From Geobacter sp. OR-1 (GTDB taxonomy: Bacteria; Desulfobacterota; Desulfuromonadia; Geobacterales; DSM-12255), in NCBI RefSeq assembly GCF_000813145.1, contig NZ_BAZF01000001.1:124001-188000 (forward strand): DNA of 64,000 nucleotides, in the 5' to 3' direction. The notes below the pieces were generated by a model. It saw nothing but the letters and a program-made list of their open reading frames with translations, was not told the origin of the DNA and did no database searches. Shown piece by piece: positions 36,399 through 45,855 of this stretch (within the stretch, counting starts at the first letter, position 1; every line of letters starts with the position of its first letter). The position numbers were made by a program, and so were the translations under genes.

Positions 36399-37898
36399 AT
36401 GAAATCAGTTAACACATTTTTTCTGCAACTCCTGCTGCTTATTGTCATTACCTCGACTGCATCCGGCGCGGGTCTGTCCGAAAGGGTGATCGAGCACACC
36501 CTTAAAAACGGGATGAAACTCCTGATGGTCGAACGGCATACCTCGCCAACTGTTTCCGCCTGGATCCGTTTCAAAGTCGGCAGTGTTGACGAACACAGCG
36601 ATGAACGGGGAGTGGCGCATCTGCTTGAGCATATGCTCTTTAAAGGGACCAAAACACTCGGAACCAAGGATTATGCAGCTGAGAAACCGCTCCTGGACAG
36701 GATTGAGGACGTAGCGCAACAGCTCGTTCAAGAGAAAGCCCGACAGGAAAAGGGTGACAAAGAAAAGATTAACATGTTGCAGGGCGAGCTGGCAAAACTC
36801 GAAGGCGAAGCCGGTAAATTCGTTATAAAAGAGGAGTTCGCGGACCTGTACTCCCGTAACGGCGGCTACAACTACAATGCCTTCACCAGCAAAGACGGCA
36901 CGACCTATCTCATCGGACTGCCTTCAAACAAACTGGAGCTCTGGGCAGCGATCGAGTCCGACAGGATGCAGAATGCCGTACTCCGGGAGTTCTACACCGA
37001 ACGGGACGTTGTCATGGAAGAACGCAGGCGCTCATATGATGCCGAGCCTGCCGGCAAGCTCTGGGAAACCTTTCTGGCAACCGCTTTTGTCGCCCACCCG
37101 GTCGGGCAGCCGATCATCGGCTGGATGTCTGACATTGAAAACCTGACCAGGACCAAGGCCGAGCATTTTCTCAAGAGTTACTACGCACCCAACAATGCCA
37201 TAATCGCTATTGTCGGTGACATCAACCCCGAGAACACGGTTGCCATGGTCGAGCAGTACTTCGGCAATATCCAGCCAGGCAAACCGGTGCCACCGGTTGC
37301 AGTCAGGGAACCGAAGCAGCAGGGGGAAAAAAGGGTTGAAATCATCGGCGATGCCGAGCCGGAAATGATGATCGGCTTTCATAAACCGACCCTACCCGAC
37401 CCGGATGATTACGTATTCGATGTCATAGATATGTTGCTCGCGGACGGCCGGACTTCCCGTTTGTACAAGAAACTGGTCGTGGAGAAGCAGATTGCAACGG
37501 AAGTCGGCTCCTTCTCCGCCCCGGGAAGCCGTTATCCCAACCTCTTCATCATATCGGCCACACCACGGGCACCGCATACGGTCAAGGAAGTCGAAGGAGC
37601 GATTTATGAGGAGTTGGAGCGGTTCAAGAGCGAGCCGGTATCCGAGCGGGATCTGCAGAAGATCCTCAACCGGCTGGAATATGAAGAGTTCCGCCAGATG
37701 GGCTCTAATGGCGGTCTTGCCAGGAATCTGACCGAATACGAGGCTGTTGCCGGCACCTGGCGCTACCTGATCGAGCATCGTCAGAAAGTGGCCAGTGTAA
37801 CTCCGATGGATGTTGTAAGAGTTGCCAGAAAATATTTCACCGAAGAAAACCGGACTGTAGGTTTCATCACCAAGAAGCTTAAGGAGGAATCGAAATGA
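36399..37898 (+). CDS. M16-family zinc peptidase, exported, active-site type
   Basis: A 499-residue precursor with a signal peptide (about 1-24, ending STASGA). The inverted zinc motif HLLEH lies in GVAHLLEHMLFKGTKTLG near residue 72, and the downstream glutamate in ERDVVMEERRRSYD near 210. The two M16 halves follow. It is paired with a second M16 gene by an ATGA overlap; such pairs form a heterodimer in which one subunit is catalytic. This is the catalytic one. Substrates are probably short or unfolded envelope peptides. A weak promoter (TTGCAA-17-TAATAT) lies at about 36326-36354. Confidence 0.92.
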   Translation: MKSVNTFFLQLLLLIVITSTASGAGLSERVIEHTLKNGMKLLMVERHTSPTVSAWIRFKVGSVDEHSDERGVAHLLEHMLFKGTKTLGTKDYAAEKPLLDRIEDVAQQLVQEKARQEKGDKEKINMLQGELAKLEGEAGKFVIKEEFADLYSRNGGYNYNAFTSKDGTTYLIGLPSNKLELWAAIESDRMQNAVLREFYTERDVVMEERRRSYDAEPAGKLWETFLATAFVAHPVGQPIIGWMSDIENLTRTKAEHFLKSYYAPNNAIIAIVGDINPENTVAMVEQYFGNIQPGKPVPPVAVREPKQQGEKRVEIIGDAEPEMMIGFHKPTLPDPDDYVFDVIDMLLADGRTSRLYKKLVVEKQIATEVGSFSAPGSRYPNLFIISATPRAPHTVKEVEGAIYEELERFKSEPVSERDLQKILNRLEYEEFRQMGSNGGLARNLTEYEAVAGTWRYLIEHRQKVASVTPMDVVRVARKYFTEENRTVGFITKKLKEESK

Positions 37899-39355
37899 CC
37901 AGAGCCGCCTGCCGCTTTCTGGGATTGATCCTTTTTGTTGTTGCTCTATCCGGATGTACCGGTGCGCTTAAACAGGCAAATCCGCGCACCATGACTTTCC
38001 CGCCGCTGTCATTCGAGATTCCTAAGAGCCAGAGGATGGAACTGGCCAACGGCATGGTGGTCTACCTGCTTGAAGACCACGAGCTCCCGCTGGTGAGCAT
38101 CACCGCCTACGTAAACACCGGCAGCATCTATGACCCTCCGGACAAGTCAGGCCTTGCGTCGCTGACAGCCACAGTCATGAGAAGCGGCGGCTCGGAATCC
38201 ATGACTCCTGACGAAATGGATTCTGAACTGGAATTCATGGCTTCTTCGGTTGAAGCCGGGATCTCGTCCGATGTCGGCAACGTGTCGATGGCAACCCTTA
38301 CCAAGAATCTCGACCGCACCCTGGAGATTTTTGCCGGTGTGATGACGAAACCGGCCTTTCGCGAGGAGAGGCTGAACCTGGCCAAGAAACAGACCGTGGA
38401 GGCTCTCAGGAGGCAAAACGACAACCCCAAGGCGATTGCCGATCGCGAGCTCAGAAAGGCGCTCTACGCCGGGCACCCGCTTGGGGCTTACCCAACGGTT
38501 GACGGGATCGGCACGATCACCCGTGACGATCTGGCAAAATTCCACCGCCGGTTCTTCAGCCCGAACAGGACTATCCTGGCTGTTGCCGGTGACGTGAAGG
38601 CCGATGAGTTGAAAGCGCGCCTGGAAAAGCTCTTTGCCGGCTGGAACAATACCGCGGAGCCTCTCCCCAAAATCCCTCTCCCTTCTGAGGAAGTAAAGCC
38701 GCAGGTTCTCCTGGCGCACAAGGATGTCAACCAGTCGGCCATCAGGATCGGGCACCTGGGGATAGACAAGGACAGCCCTGACCTCTACGCCATCAGGGTC
38801 ATGGATTATATCCTGGGAGGGGGGTTTACGTCGAGGCTCACCCAAGAGATCCGCTCCAACCAGGGTCTCGCCTATAATGTCGAGAGCCATTTCGACGTCG
38901 GGCGCCGCTTTGTCGGCACCTTTGTCGCCCAGACCGAAACCAAGTCCGAATCAACCGCCAAGGCAATAACATTGATGACCGGGATAATTGCCGGAATCAC
39001 AAAAGAGCCGGTCTCCGACCAGGAACTGGATCTCGCCAAGAATTCCATCATCAACGCCTTCATCTTCGGCTTTGCCAAGCCTGAGGCCGTCGTAAACCAG
39101 CAGGCAAGACTCGAATATTACGGCTATCCCAAGGGCTATCTGGAAAACTACCGGGATAACATCGCCAAAGTCACCCGGGACGATATTCTGCAGGCAGCCC
39201 GGAAACATCTGTACCCGGACAAGATGGTAATTTCCGTAGTCGGCAACGACAATGCCTTTGACAAACCGTTGTCAACCTTCGGACGGGTGACAGATATCAA
39301 ATTGGAAAACAATGGAAAATCAGACAAAATGAAAGGTGGTAGTGCGCAAAAATGA
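37895..39355 (+). CDS. M16-family peptidase-like lipoprotein, non-catalytic partner
   Basis: A 486-residue precursor with a lipoprotein signal (VVALSGCTGAL; lipobox cysteine near residue 21). The fold-typical segments are present (ELANGMVVYLLEDHELPLVS, DYILGGGFTSRLTQEIRSNQGLAYNV), but the HxxEH position reads LASLTATVMRSGG, so zinc ligands are missing. This matches the inactive partner of heterodimeric M16 proteases. It overlaps the catalytic gene by 4 bases and the deacetylase gene by 4 bases, so all three are coupled. Confidence 0.9.
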   Translation: MTRAACRFLGLILFVVALSGCTGALKQANPRTMTFPPLSFEIPKSQRMELANGMVVYLLEDHELPLVSITAYVNTGSIYDPPDKSGLASLTATVMRSGGSESMTPDEMDSELEFMASSVEAGISSDVGNVSMATLTKNLDRTLEIFAGVMTKPAFREERLNLAKKQTVEALRRQNDNPKAIADRELRKALYAGHPLGAYPTVDGIGTITRDDLAKFHRRFFSPNRTILAVAGDVKADELKARLEKLFAGWNNTAEPLPKIPLPSEEVKPQVLLAHKDVNQSAIRIGHLGIDKDSPDLYAIRVMDYILGGGFTSRLTQEIRSNQGLAYNVESHFDVGRRFVGTFVAQTETKSESTAKAITLMTGIIAGITKEPVSDQELDLAKNSIINAFIFGFAKPEAVVNQQARLEYYGYPKGYLENYRDNIAKVTRDDILQAARKHLYPDKMVISVVGNDNAFDKPLSTFGRVTDIKLENNGKSDKMKGGSAQK

Positions 39356-40143
39356 AGCATATCTGGTCAATTCTTCTTGTATTATCAATCTTCGCAACGC
39401 CTGCCCTCGCCTCTCTGCCGCCGCAACAGCCAGGAGTGCCGATCCTGCTTTATCATCGTTTCGGACCGACTGTTGCCGACGGCATGACCATAACCACTCC
39501 GGTATTCGAATCACATCTGCAATACCTGAGAAACAACGGCTTCAAAGTGATTCCGCTCAGGCGGCTAGTGGACTGGTATCAGAAAAAGGCCCCTGCCCCG
39601 CCGCCGAAATCGGTGGTCATTGTCGAGGACGACGCCCACAAGACCGTTTACAGCGACATGCTGCCGCTGGTGAAGAAATACAATGTACCGGTAACGATAT
39701 TCGTGTACCCGTCGGCCATCTCCAACGCCAAATATGCCATGACCTGGGAACAGTTGCGGGAACTCAAGAAGACCGGACTGTTCGATATCCAGTCGCATAC
39801 CTTCTGGCATCCCAACTTCAAGCGGGAAAAAAAGAAGCTCAAGCCTGCGGAGCTGGATAAGCTGGTGAACACCCAGTTGAGAAAATCGAAGGACAAGCTG
39901 GAGAAGGAGCTGGGGGGCAGCGTGGACATGCTTGCCTGGCCATTCGGCATCTTCGACGACTACCTTCTTGGCAAGGCAGCAGCAAGCGGCTATACAGCCA
40001 CTTTTACCATAGAACGCCACCATGCCGGGGCCGGCGACTCAGTCATGAAACTGCCTCGGTACCTGCTGATAAACTCGGATCAGGGGAAGGCGTTCGCACA
40101 GATCTTGGCTGGGACCGCCCCGAAGCGGAACATCGCTTACTAA
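39352..40143 (+). CDS. Exported polysaccharide deacetylase (carbohydrate esterase 4 fold)
   Basis: A 263-residue protein with a signal peptide (about 1-20). The NodB-type motifs are recognisable though altered: SVVIVEDDAHKTVYSDMLP (metal Asp pair) and DIQSHTFWHPNF (metal His pair), with a late TARWPFG-like segment (MLAWPFGIFDD). It resembles PgaB-type N-acetylglucosamine deacetylases more than chitin deacetylases. ATGA overlap with the M16 gene suggests joint regulation; the functional link is unclear. Confidence 0.85.
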   Translation: MKHIWSILLVLSIFATPALASLPPQQPGVPILLYHRFGPTVADGMTITTPVFESHLQYLRNNGFKVIPLRRLVDWYQKKAPAPPPKSVVIVEDDAHKTVYSDMLPLVKKYNVPVTIFVYPSAISNAKYAMTWEQLRELKKTGLFDIQSHTFWHPNFKREKKKLKPAELDKLVNTQLRKSKDKLEKELGGSVDMLAWPFGIFDDYLLGKAAASGYTATFTIERHHAGAGDSVMKLPRYLLINSDQGKAFAQILAGTAPKRNIAY

Positions 40144-40220
40144 AGGGAACGCGGCTTTTTCGCAATCTCGGCGTCATCCGTTGAGCGCCTTGAGCTCGTC
40201 AAAAAATCCACGTTCCCCGG

Positions 40221-40385
40221 TCATTTCTCTTGCCTGTTGATCGTCTCAAAAAGCTCGATCTGCTCCTGCAGAGAGAGCTTTTTCTTTTCCCTGCACCCGC
40301 TGGCGAGACAAAGGCGGCAGCGGTCGTCGCTGCACCACTGACAATACTCGCAGTCCTTGCAAGGATGCTTCTTTTCCTCAGCCAT
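40221..40385 (-). CDS. Cysteine-rich 54-residue protein downstream of proC
   Basis: MAEEKKHPCKDCEYCQWCSD begins a 54-residue product with eight cysteines in the first 31 residues (CxxCxxCxxC, then CRLCLASGC). A charged helix follows (LSLQEQIELFETINRQEK). The ATG is 1 base beyond the proC stop on the same strand. The cysteine spacing suggests a zinc-binding mini-domain or a small Fe-S site. I do not know a named family. The stop TGA overlaps a further ATG that would encode only 16 residues (MTGERGFFDELKALNG); whether that is translated is open. Confidence 0.65.
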   Translation of the reverse strand: MAEEKKHPCKDCEYCQWCSDDRCRLCLASGCREKKKLSLQEQIELFETINRQEK

Positions 40386-41201
40386 TCATTTCTTCTTCCC
40401 AAGCTCAGCGGACCGTTGCGTAGCCGCCTCAACGCAGCGCATGACCGTGCCGCGGAAACCGCCGACCTCAAGGGCCTGGAGACCGGCAATTGTAGTACCG
40501 CCGGGAGAAGTAACCTTTTCGCGCAGCAGGGCCGGATGCTCTCCGGTCTCGTTCAGCAGGCAGGCAGTGCCGAAAACAGTCTGAAGGGCAAGCCCGGAAG
40601 CGGTATCTCGGGGGAGGCCGTTCTTGACCCCGGCATCGGACAACGCCTCAATAAAGGTCAGCACATAGGCAGGCCCGCTCCCGGAAAGCCCGGTTACCGC
40701 ATCGATCAGTTTCTCGTCCACCTGCCAGCACTTCCCGACCATGCCGAATATCTCCGCAGCCAGGGTCATATCCTCGCTAGAGGCATGAGTACCGGCAGCG
40801 ATTGCCGTTGCCCCCTGGAGTGCCAGCGCCGGAGTGTTTGGCATTGCCCGCACCACCCTGACCGGTATCGAGAATAAAGATTCGATCGCGGCACAGGTAG
40901 CCCCGGCCATAATCGATATTATCAAGGTATCAGCGGTTACTGCTGAAGCTATCCCTGCCATGACCGGGTCAGCCATCTGCGGCTTGACCGCCAGCAGTAT
41001 CAGGCTGCAATCTGCCGCCACTCTGCCGTTATCCGAGGAGACGCGTACGCTATATTTCTCTGCCAGAAAATCCCTGCGGCCGGCAACCGGCTCTGCCACC
41101 TCAATTTTGCCGGCAGCAATCCCGCCCTGGATAAGCCCCTTGATCAAGGCCTCCGCCATATTACCGCCACCGATTATTCCTATTTGCATATTCCGGAGCA
41201 T
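40386..41201 (-). CDS. proC: Pyrroline-5-carboxylate reductase
   Basis: Last step of proline synthesis, NAD(P)H-dependent. The protein has the Rossmann start MQIGIIGGGNMAEALIKGLIQ, the VKPQMADPVMAGI segment and the C-terminal signature EKVTSPGGTTIAGLQALEVGGFRG. From ATG 41201 (MLRN, with GGGGGATGG upstream) it is 271 residues, the family length; the ATG at 41189 is a fair alternative. The longer frame to 41303 is unlikely. It is divergent from the polyamine operon. Confidence 0.95.
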   Translation of the reverse strand: MLRNMQIGIIGGGNMAEALIKGLIQGGIAAGKIEVAEPVAGRRDFLAEKYSVRVSSDNGRVAADCSLILLAVKPQMADPVMAGIASAVTADTLIISIMAGATCAAIESLFSIPVRVVRAMPNTPALALQGATAIAAGTHASSEDMTLAAEIFGMVGKCWQVDEKLIDAVTGLSGSGPAYVLTFIEALSDAGVKNGLPRDTASGLALQTVFGTACLLNETGEHPALLREKVTSPGGTTIAGLQALEVGGFRGTVMRCVEAATQRSAELGKKK

Positions 41202-41352
41202 CTCGCCATCCCCCAACCAAATTGTGATCAATACCTTCAAGAAACTTATAGAAGTTATTTTTCGTGTCAACTCCAAATATACGAAGATTCCGTTTTTCGT
41301 CAAATTTCCCGGAATACTTAGACTTTACCCGTATTAATGCTAAACTTTTCAC

Positions 41353-41381
41353 TTGACAGCACGCCCGGTAAAGAATATTTG
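41353..41381 (+). promoter_or_regulatory. Candidate sigma-70 promoter of the polyamine operon
   Basis: TTGACA at 41353-41358 is a perfect -35 box; 17 bases on, TATTTG (41376-41381) matches only half of the -10 consensus. The ATG of the dehydrogenase follows 42 bases later. Confidence 0.4.
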
Positions 41382-41423
41382 GAAAGGTCCGATAAATTTC
41401 GACAGCAACAGGGAGAGAAGTTC

Positions 41424-42620
41424 ATGAGCAAGGTTCTGATAATCGGCGCCGGCGGCGTCGGCCAGGTTGTGACCCATAAATGCGCCCAGCGGCGCGATAT
41501 CTTCAGCGAGATTACCCTGGCTTCACGGACCAAGGCCAAGTGCGACGCCATTGCTGCCCAGCTGAACAACAGCATCAAGACCGCCCAGGTGGATGCGGAC
41601 AATGTCCCGGAGCTGGTGGCCCTGATCAAGCAGGTGCAACCGCAGCTGGTCATCAACGTGGCCCTGCCGTATCAGGACCTGCACATCATGGACGCCTGCC
41701 TGGAGACCGGCGTGGACTATCTGGACACTGCCAACTACGAGCCGCTCGACACGGCCAAGTTCGAATACTCCTGGCAGTGGGCCTATCAGGATCGCTTCAA
41801 GAATGCGGGGCTGATGGCGCTCCTCGGCTCAGGTTTCGATCCGGGTGTCACCAATGTCTACACCGCCCTGGCAGCCAAGAAGTACCTTGACGTGGTGGAG
41901 GAGATCGACATCATCGACGCCAACGCCGGCTCCCACGGCCAGCCGTTCGCCACCAACTTCAACCCGGAGATCAACATCCGCGAGGTGACCGCCACCTGCC
42001 GCCACTGGGAGAACGGCCGGTTCGTGGAGAGTCCGCCGCTGTCCACCAAGCGGGTCTTCGACTTCCCCGAGGGGATCGGGCCGATGAACTGCTACCGCCT
42101 CTACCACGAGGAGATGGAGTCCTTGGTCAAGCATATCCCGACCATCAAGAAGGCCCAGTTCTGGATGACCTTTTCCGACAACTATCTGAAGCACCTGGAG
42201 GTGCTGCAGAACGTGGGGATGACCCGCATCGACGAGGTGGAGTTCCAGGGGCAGAAGATCGTCCCGATCCAGTTCCTCAAGGCGCTCCTCCCCGATCCGG
42301 GCTCTCTGGGGCCGCTCACCAAGGGAAAGACCTGCATCGGCGTCATCGCCCGCGGTCTGAAGGACGGGAAGCAGAAACAGGTCTACATCTACAACATCTG
42401 CGACCACGAGGCGTGCTACAGGGAGGTCCAGTCCCAGGCGATCAGCTACACCACCGGCGTCCCGGCCGTGGTCGGCGCCATCATGATGCTGACCGGCAAG
42501 TGGCACGGGGCAGGTGTCTGGAACATGGAACAGTTCGATCCGGAGCTGTTCCTGGAGGAGCTGGGCCCCATGGGGCTGCCGACCGTAGTCATCGACGGCG
42601 GCGAGTGGCCGGAACTTTAG
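41424..42620 (+). CDS. Carboxynorspermidine/carboxyspermidine dehydrogenase (saccharopine-dehydrogenase-like)
   Basis: Condenses a diamine (putrescine or diaminopropane) with aspartate semialdehyde and reduces the product with NADPH, giving carboxyspermidine or carboxynorspermidine. The 398-residue protein starts MSKVLIIGAGGVGQVVTHKC, a Rossmann dinucleotide fold, and carries GVDYLDTANYEP and ALLGSGFDPGVTNVY typical of the LYS9-like family. The ATG at 41424 has GGGAGAG upstream. The next gene is the matching decarboxylase (4-base gap), which fixes the pathway. GC content is visibly higher than in the flanking proC region. Confidence 0.93.
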   Translation: MSKVLIIGAGGVGQVVTHKCAQRRDIFSEITLASRTKAKCDAIAAQLNNSIKTAQVDADNVPELVALIKQVQPQLVINVALPYQDLHIMDACLETGVDYLDTANYEPLDTAKFEYSWQWAYQDRFKNAGLMALLGSGFDPGVTNVYTALAAKKYLDVVEEIDIIDANAGSHGQPFATNFNPEINIREVTATCRHWENGRFVESPPLSTKRVFDFPEGIGPMNCYRLYHEEMESLVKHIPTIKKAQFWMTFSDNYLKHLEVLQNVGMTRIDEVEFQGQKIVPIQFLKALLPDPGSLGPLTKGKTCIGVIARGLKDGKQKQVYIYNICDHEACYREVQSQAISYTTGVPAVVGAIMMLTGKWHGAGVWNMEQFDPELFLEELGPMGLPTVVIDGGEWPEL

Positions 42621-42624
42621 TCAA

Positions 42625-43773
42625 TTGATCGGTATCGATATCCCGAAAATCCTTGAGCTGGCACCATCCCCTGCCTATGTTGTGGACCTGGGACGACTGC
42701 GTCACAACCTGGCAATCCTGGACCAGGTGCAGCAGCGAAGCGGCGCCAAGATCCTGATGGCGCTGAAGGCGTTTTCCATGTGGAGCGTTTTTCCCATCAT
42801 CAGGGAAACGCTCCAGGGCGTCTGCGCCAGTTCCCCCTGGGAGGCGCGGCTGGGATATGAGGAGTTCGGCGGCGAGGTGCATTCCTTTGCCGCCGCCTTC
42901 AAAGAGGAGGATGTCCGGGAACTCCTGACCACCTCCAACCACCTGGTCTTCAACTCCTTCCACCAACTGGAGCGGTTCCGGCCGCTGTGGGAGCAAAGTG
43001 GTGTTTCCATAGGCCTGCGGGTCAATCCCGAGCACTCCGAGGGGCATACCCCTATCTACGATCCCTGCGCCCCCAAATCGCGGCTCGGCATTCCCCGGAG
43101 GGAGTTCGAGGACAAATCGCTGGCCGGAGTCGAAGGACTCCACTTCCACACCCTGTGTGAGCAGCTGTTCGAGCCGCTGGAGCGGACAGCAAAGGCATTT
43201 GAGGATAAGTTCGGCCCATTCCTAGCGCAGATGAAATGGCTCAATCTCGGGGGCGGGCACCACATTACTCGGGAAGGGTATGACATCGATGCCTTGGTGG
43301 AGCTGGTGCGATATTTCCGTGAGAAGTACGGGGTCGAGGTCTACCTGGAACCGGGAGAGGCGATCGCCATCGGCACCGGCATACTGGTGAGCGAGGTGCT
43401 GGACGTGGTACACAATGAGATGGATATCGCCATTCTGGACGTCTCCGCCACCTGTCACATGCCAGACTGCCTGGAGATGCCCTATCGGCCCGGTATCACA
43501 AACGGCTTCGACCCAGGAGAAAGATCGCACACCTATCGTCTCGGCGGCCCGTCCTGTCTGGCCGGCGACGTAATCGGCGACTGGTCGTTTGACCGGCCGC
43601 TGCAACCTGGTGACCGGCTGGCGTTCGAGGATATGGCCCATTACACCATGGTAAAGACCACCACCTTCAACGGCATCCAGCACCCGGCCATCTGCACCTA
43701 TGACCCGGATACCGGAGAACTGAGGGTGGTGCGAAAGTTCGGCTACGGAGATTTCAAGAGCAGATTGTCGTAA
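42625..43773 (+). CDS. nspC: Carboxynorspermidine decarboxylase
   Basis: A PLP-dependent fold III (alanine-racemase-like) enzyme that decarboxylates carboxynorspermidine or carboxyspermidine to the triamine. The 382-residue protein has the PLP lysine in KILMALKAFSMW (about residue 48), the glycine loop LNLGGGHHITREGYD, the phosphate-binding EPGEAIAIGTG and the active-site CHMPDCLEMPYRPGI. The start is a TTG at 42625 with a weak binding site, 4 bases after the dehydrogenase. The pair replaces the AdoMet-dependent SpeD/SpeE route. Confidence 0.93.
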   Translation: MIGIDIPKILELAPSPAYVVDLGRLRHNLAILDQVQQRSGAKILMALKAFSMWSVFPIIRETLQGVCASSPWEARLGYEEFGGEVHSFAAAFKEEDVRELLTTSNHLVFNSFHQLERFRPLWEQSGVSIGLRVNPEHSEGHTPIYDPCAPKSRLGIPRREFEDKSLAGVEGLHFHTLCEQLFEPLERTAKAFEDKFGPFLAQMKWLNLGGGHHITREGYDIDALVELVRYFREKYGVEVYLEPGEAIAIGTGILVSEVLDVVHNEMDIAILDVSATCHMPDCLEMPYRPGITNGFDPGERSHTYRLGGPSCLAGDVIGDWSFDRPLQPGDRLAFEDMAHYTMVKTTTFNGIQHPAICTYDPDTGELRVVRKFGYGDFKSRLS

Positions 43774-43931
43774 AGTTAATTACCGTCAGATCAACGAGTC
43801 AGATTCGCGATGATAACGGCGCCGGTGAGCAGTTTGGCCCGCAGGCGTAGCAGCGCTACGTCCGAGGAGCCGGACGACGAACCGGAGTCGTTAGGGCGCG
43901 AATATGGCATCGGTATCGCCAAGGAGAAGAT

Positions 43932-45839
43932 ATGGAAAAATGGAGCATCGCCGACTCTGCCAAGATCTACAACATTGACAACTGGGGCTCCGAGCTCTTC
44001 TCCATAAACAAAAAGGGGCATGTCTGCGTCCACCCCTCCCCGACCTCCAAATACTCCATCGACCTGCGGGAACTGATGAACGACCTGATCAAACGCAAGA
44101 TCAAGCCGCCGGTGCTGCTCCGTTTCATGGATATCCTGGAAGGGCGGATCGGGGCCATCAACCGGGCCTTCAAGAGCGCCATCAGCGAGAACGAATATCC
44201 GGCCAAGTACCGGACCTTCTATCCGATCAAGGTAAATCAGCAACGCCAGGTGGTTGAGGCGATCACCCAGTTCGGCAAGCGCTACAACATCGGTCTTGAG
44301 GTCGGCTCCAAACCGGAACTGGTCGTGGCCATCTCTTTTGCCGCCGGCACCAACACCCCGATCATCTGTAACGGTTACAAGGATGCCGAGTTCATCGAGA
44401 CCGTGCTGTACGCCACCAAGATCGGTTTCGACATCACCATCGTGGTGGAAAAGCTGTTCGAGCTGGAAAAGATCATCGCCCTGTCCAAGAAGATCGGCAT
44501 CGTTCCGAAGCTGGGGATACGGGTCAAATTGTCCTCCAAGGGGACCGGCAAGTGGGCCACTTCCGGCGGCGAGGATGCCAAATTCGGCCTCAGGATCTCC
44601 GAGCTGATGACCGCCATCGAACTTCTGGAAGAGGAAGGGATGCTGGAGAGGCTGAAGCTGCTCCATTTCCATATCGGCAGCCAGATCACCAAGATCGACA
44701 AGATCAAGAACGCCCTGATCGAAGGGACCCGGATCTACGCCGAAATGCGCAAGATGGGGGTCGGGCTGGAATACGTCGATATCGGCGGCGGCCTGGGGGT
44801 CGACTACGACGGCACCAAGTCGAGCTATTTTTCCAGCGTCAACTACACCGTCGAAGAGTACGCCAACGACGTGGTCTACCAGATCAAGAACATCTGCGAC
44901 GAGGCCGGGGTCGACTGCCCCAACATCATCTCCGAATCGGGCCGGGCCATTGTCGCGCACTACTCGGTGCTGATCACCAATGCCCTGGACACCAATACCC
45001 AGAGCCTGACCCCGGACTTCGAGGAGGTGCTGGAGACCACAGAGAAGCTCTCGCCAACCGTGCGCAAGCTGGTGGACATCTACAAGAGCATCGACCGCCA
45101 TTCGCTGCGCGAGGACTACCACGACACCCTGCAGCTGATCCAGGAGGCTGTGAGCCTGTTCAACCTGGGGTATCTGAACCTGCAGGACCGTGCCGTTGCC
45201 GAATGGCTCTGTTCGAGGATATTCAAAAAGATCAACGGCATTCTGGAGAAGATCAAGCCGATACCGGACGAGCTGTCCAACTTCCAGCTCTCCCTGCGCC
45301 AGACCTACTTTGCCAACTTCTCGCTCTTCCAGTCGATCCCCGACTCCTGGGCAATCGATCAGCTCTTCCCGATCATGCCGATCCAGCGGCTCAACCAGAA
45401 GCCGGATGTCATGGCATCCATAGCCGATATCACCTGCGACTCGGACGGCGAGATCACCAGCTTCGTCGGCGAGAACGGCCGCTCCAAGTTCCTGCCGCTG
45501 CACAAGGTGCGCAAGAACGAGGATTACTATATCGGGTTCTTCCTCATCGGCGCCTACCAGGAGATCCTGGGAGACATGCACAACCTGTTCGGCGACACCA
45601 ATGCCGTGCATATCACTTTCAACAAGAAGACCAACTACAAAATCGACACCGTAATCAACGGCGACGCGGTCTGGGAGAGCCTGAAGTACGTCCAGTACAA
45701 GGGACCGGAGATCCTGAAGCATGTCCGCGATACCCTGGAGAAGAGCGTCGCGCACCGCAAGGTCTCCATCGAGGAGAGCAGTCACTTCCTGGAACTACTG
45801 GACAAGACCCTGCTGGGCTACACCTATTTCGGAGAATAA
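43932..45839 (+). CDS. speA: Biosynthetic arginine decarboxylase
   Basis: Makes agmatine from arginine (PLP, fold III) as the precursor of putrescine. The 635-residue protein has the family length. The PLP lysine is in YRTFYPIKVNQQRQV (about 97), followed by the glycine loop IGGGLGVDYDGT and the catalytic-site cysteine segment DITCDSDGEI near 500. The ATG has AAGGAGAAG upstream. A 158-base GC-rich spacer separates it from nspC and contains a small palindrome (CGTAGCAGCGCTACG). No agmatinase or agmatine deiminase gene lies in the window, so the putrescine step is encoded elsewhere. Confidence 0.95.
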   Translation: MEKWSIADSAKIYNIDNWGSELFSINKKGHVCVHPSPTSKYSIDLRELMNDLIKRKIKPPVLLRFMDILEGRIGAINRAFKSAISENEYPAKYRTFYPIKVNQQRQVVEAITQFGKRYNIGLEVGSKPELVVAISFAAGTNTPIICNGYKDAEFIETVLYATKIGFDITIVVEKLFELEKIIALSKKIGIVPKLGIRVKLSSKGTGKWATSGGEDAKFGLRISELMTAIELLEEEGMLERLKLLHFHIGSQITKIDKIKNALIEGTRIYAEMRKMGVGLEYVDIGGGLGVDYDGTKSSYFSSVNYTVEEYANDVVYQIKNICDEAGVDCPNIISESGRAIVAHYSVLITNALDTNTQSLTPDFEEVLETTEKLSPTVRKLVDIYKSIDRHSLREDYHDTLQLIQEAVSLFNLGYLNLQDRAVAEWLCSRIFKKINGILEKIKPIPDELSNFQLSLRQTYFANFSLFQSIPDSWAIDQLFPIMPIQRLNQKPDVMASIADITCDSDGEITSFVGENGRSKFLPLHKVRKNEDYYIGFFLIGAYQEILGDMHNLFGDTNAVHITFNKKTNYKIDTVINGDAVWESLKYVQYKGPEILKHVRDTLEKSVAHRKVSIEESSHFLELLDKTLLGYTYFGE

Positions 45840-45855
45840 CCGTTATCCGCAAGAA

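Noticed and set aside
40145-40217. GGGAACG...CGTTCCC inverted repeat after the deacetylase gene
   Set aside because: Arms are 58 bases apart and overlap a coding end; not a convincing terminator.
43810-44007. 65-codon ORF between nspC and speA
   Set aside because: Runs out of frame into speA; no binding site and Ser/Pro/Thr-biased composition.
43791-45785. 664-codon open frame on the minus strand over speA
   Set aside because: Antiparallel shadow of a clear arginine decarboxylase; composition is low-complexity Asp/Leu/Val/Gly and no family matches.
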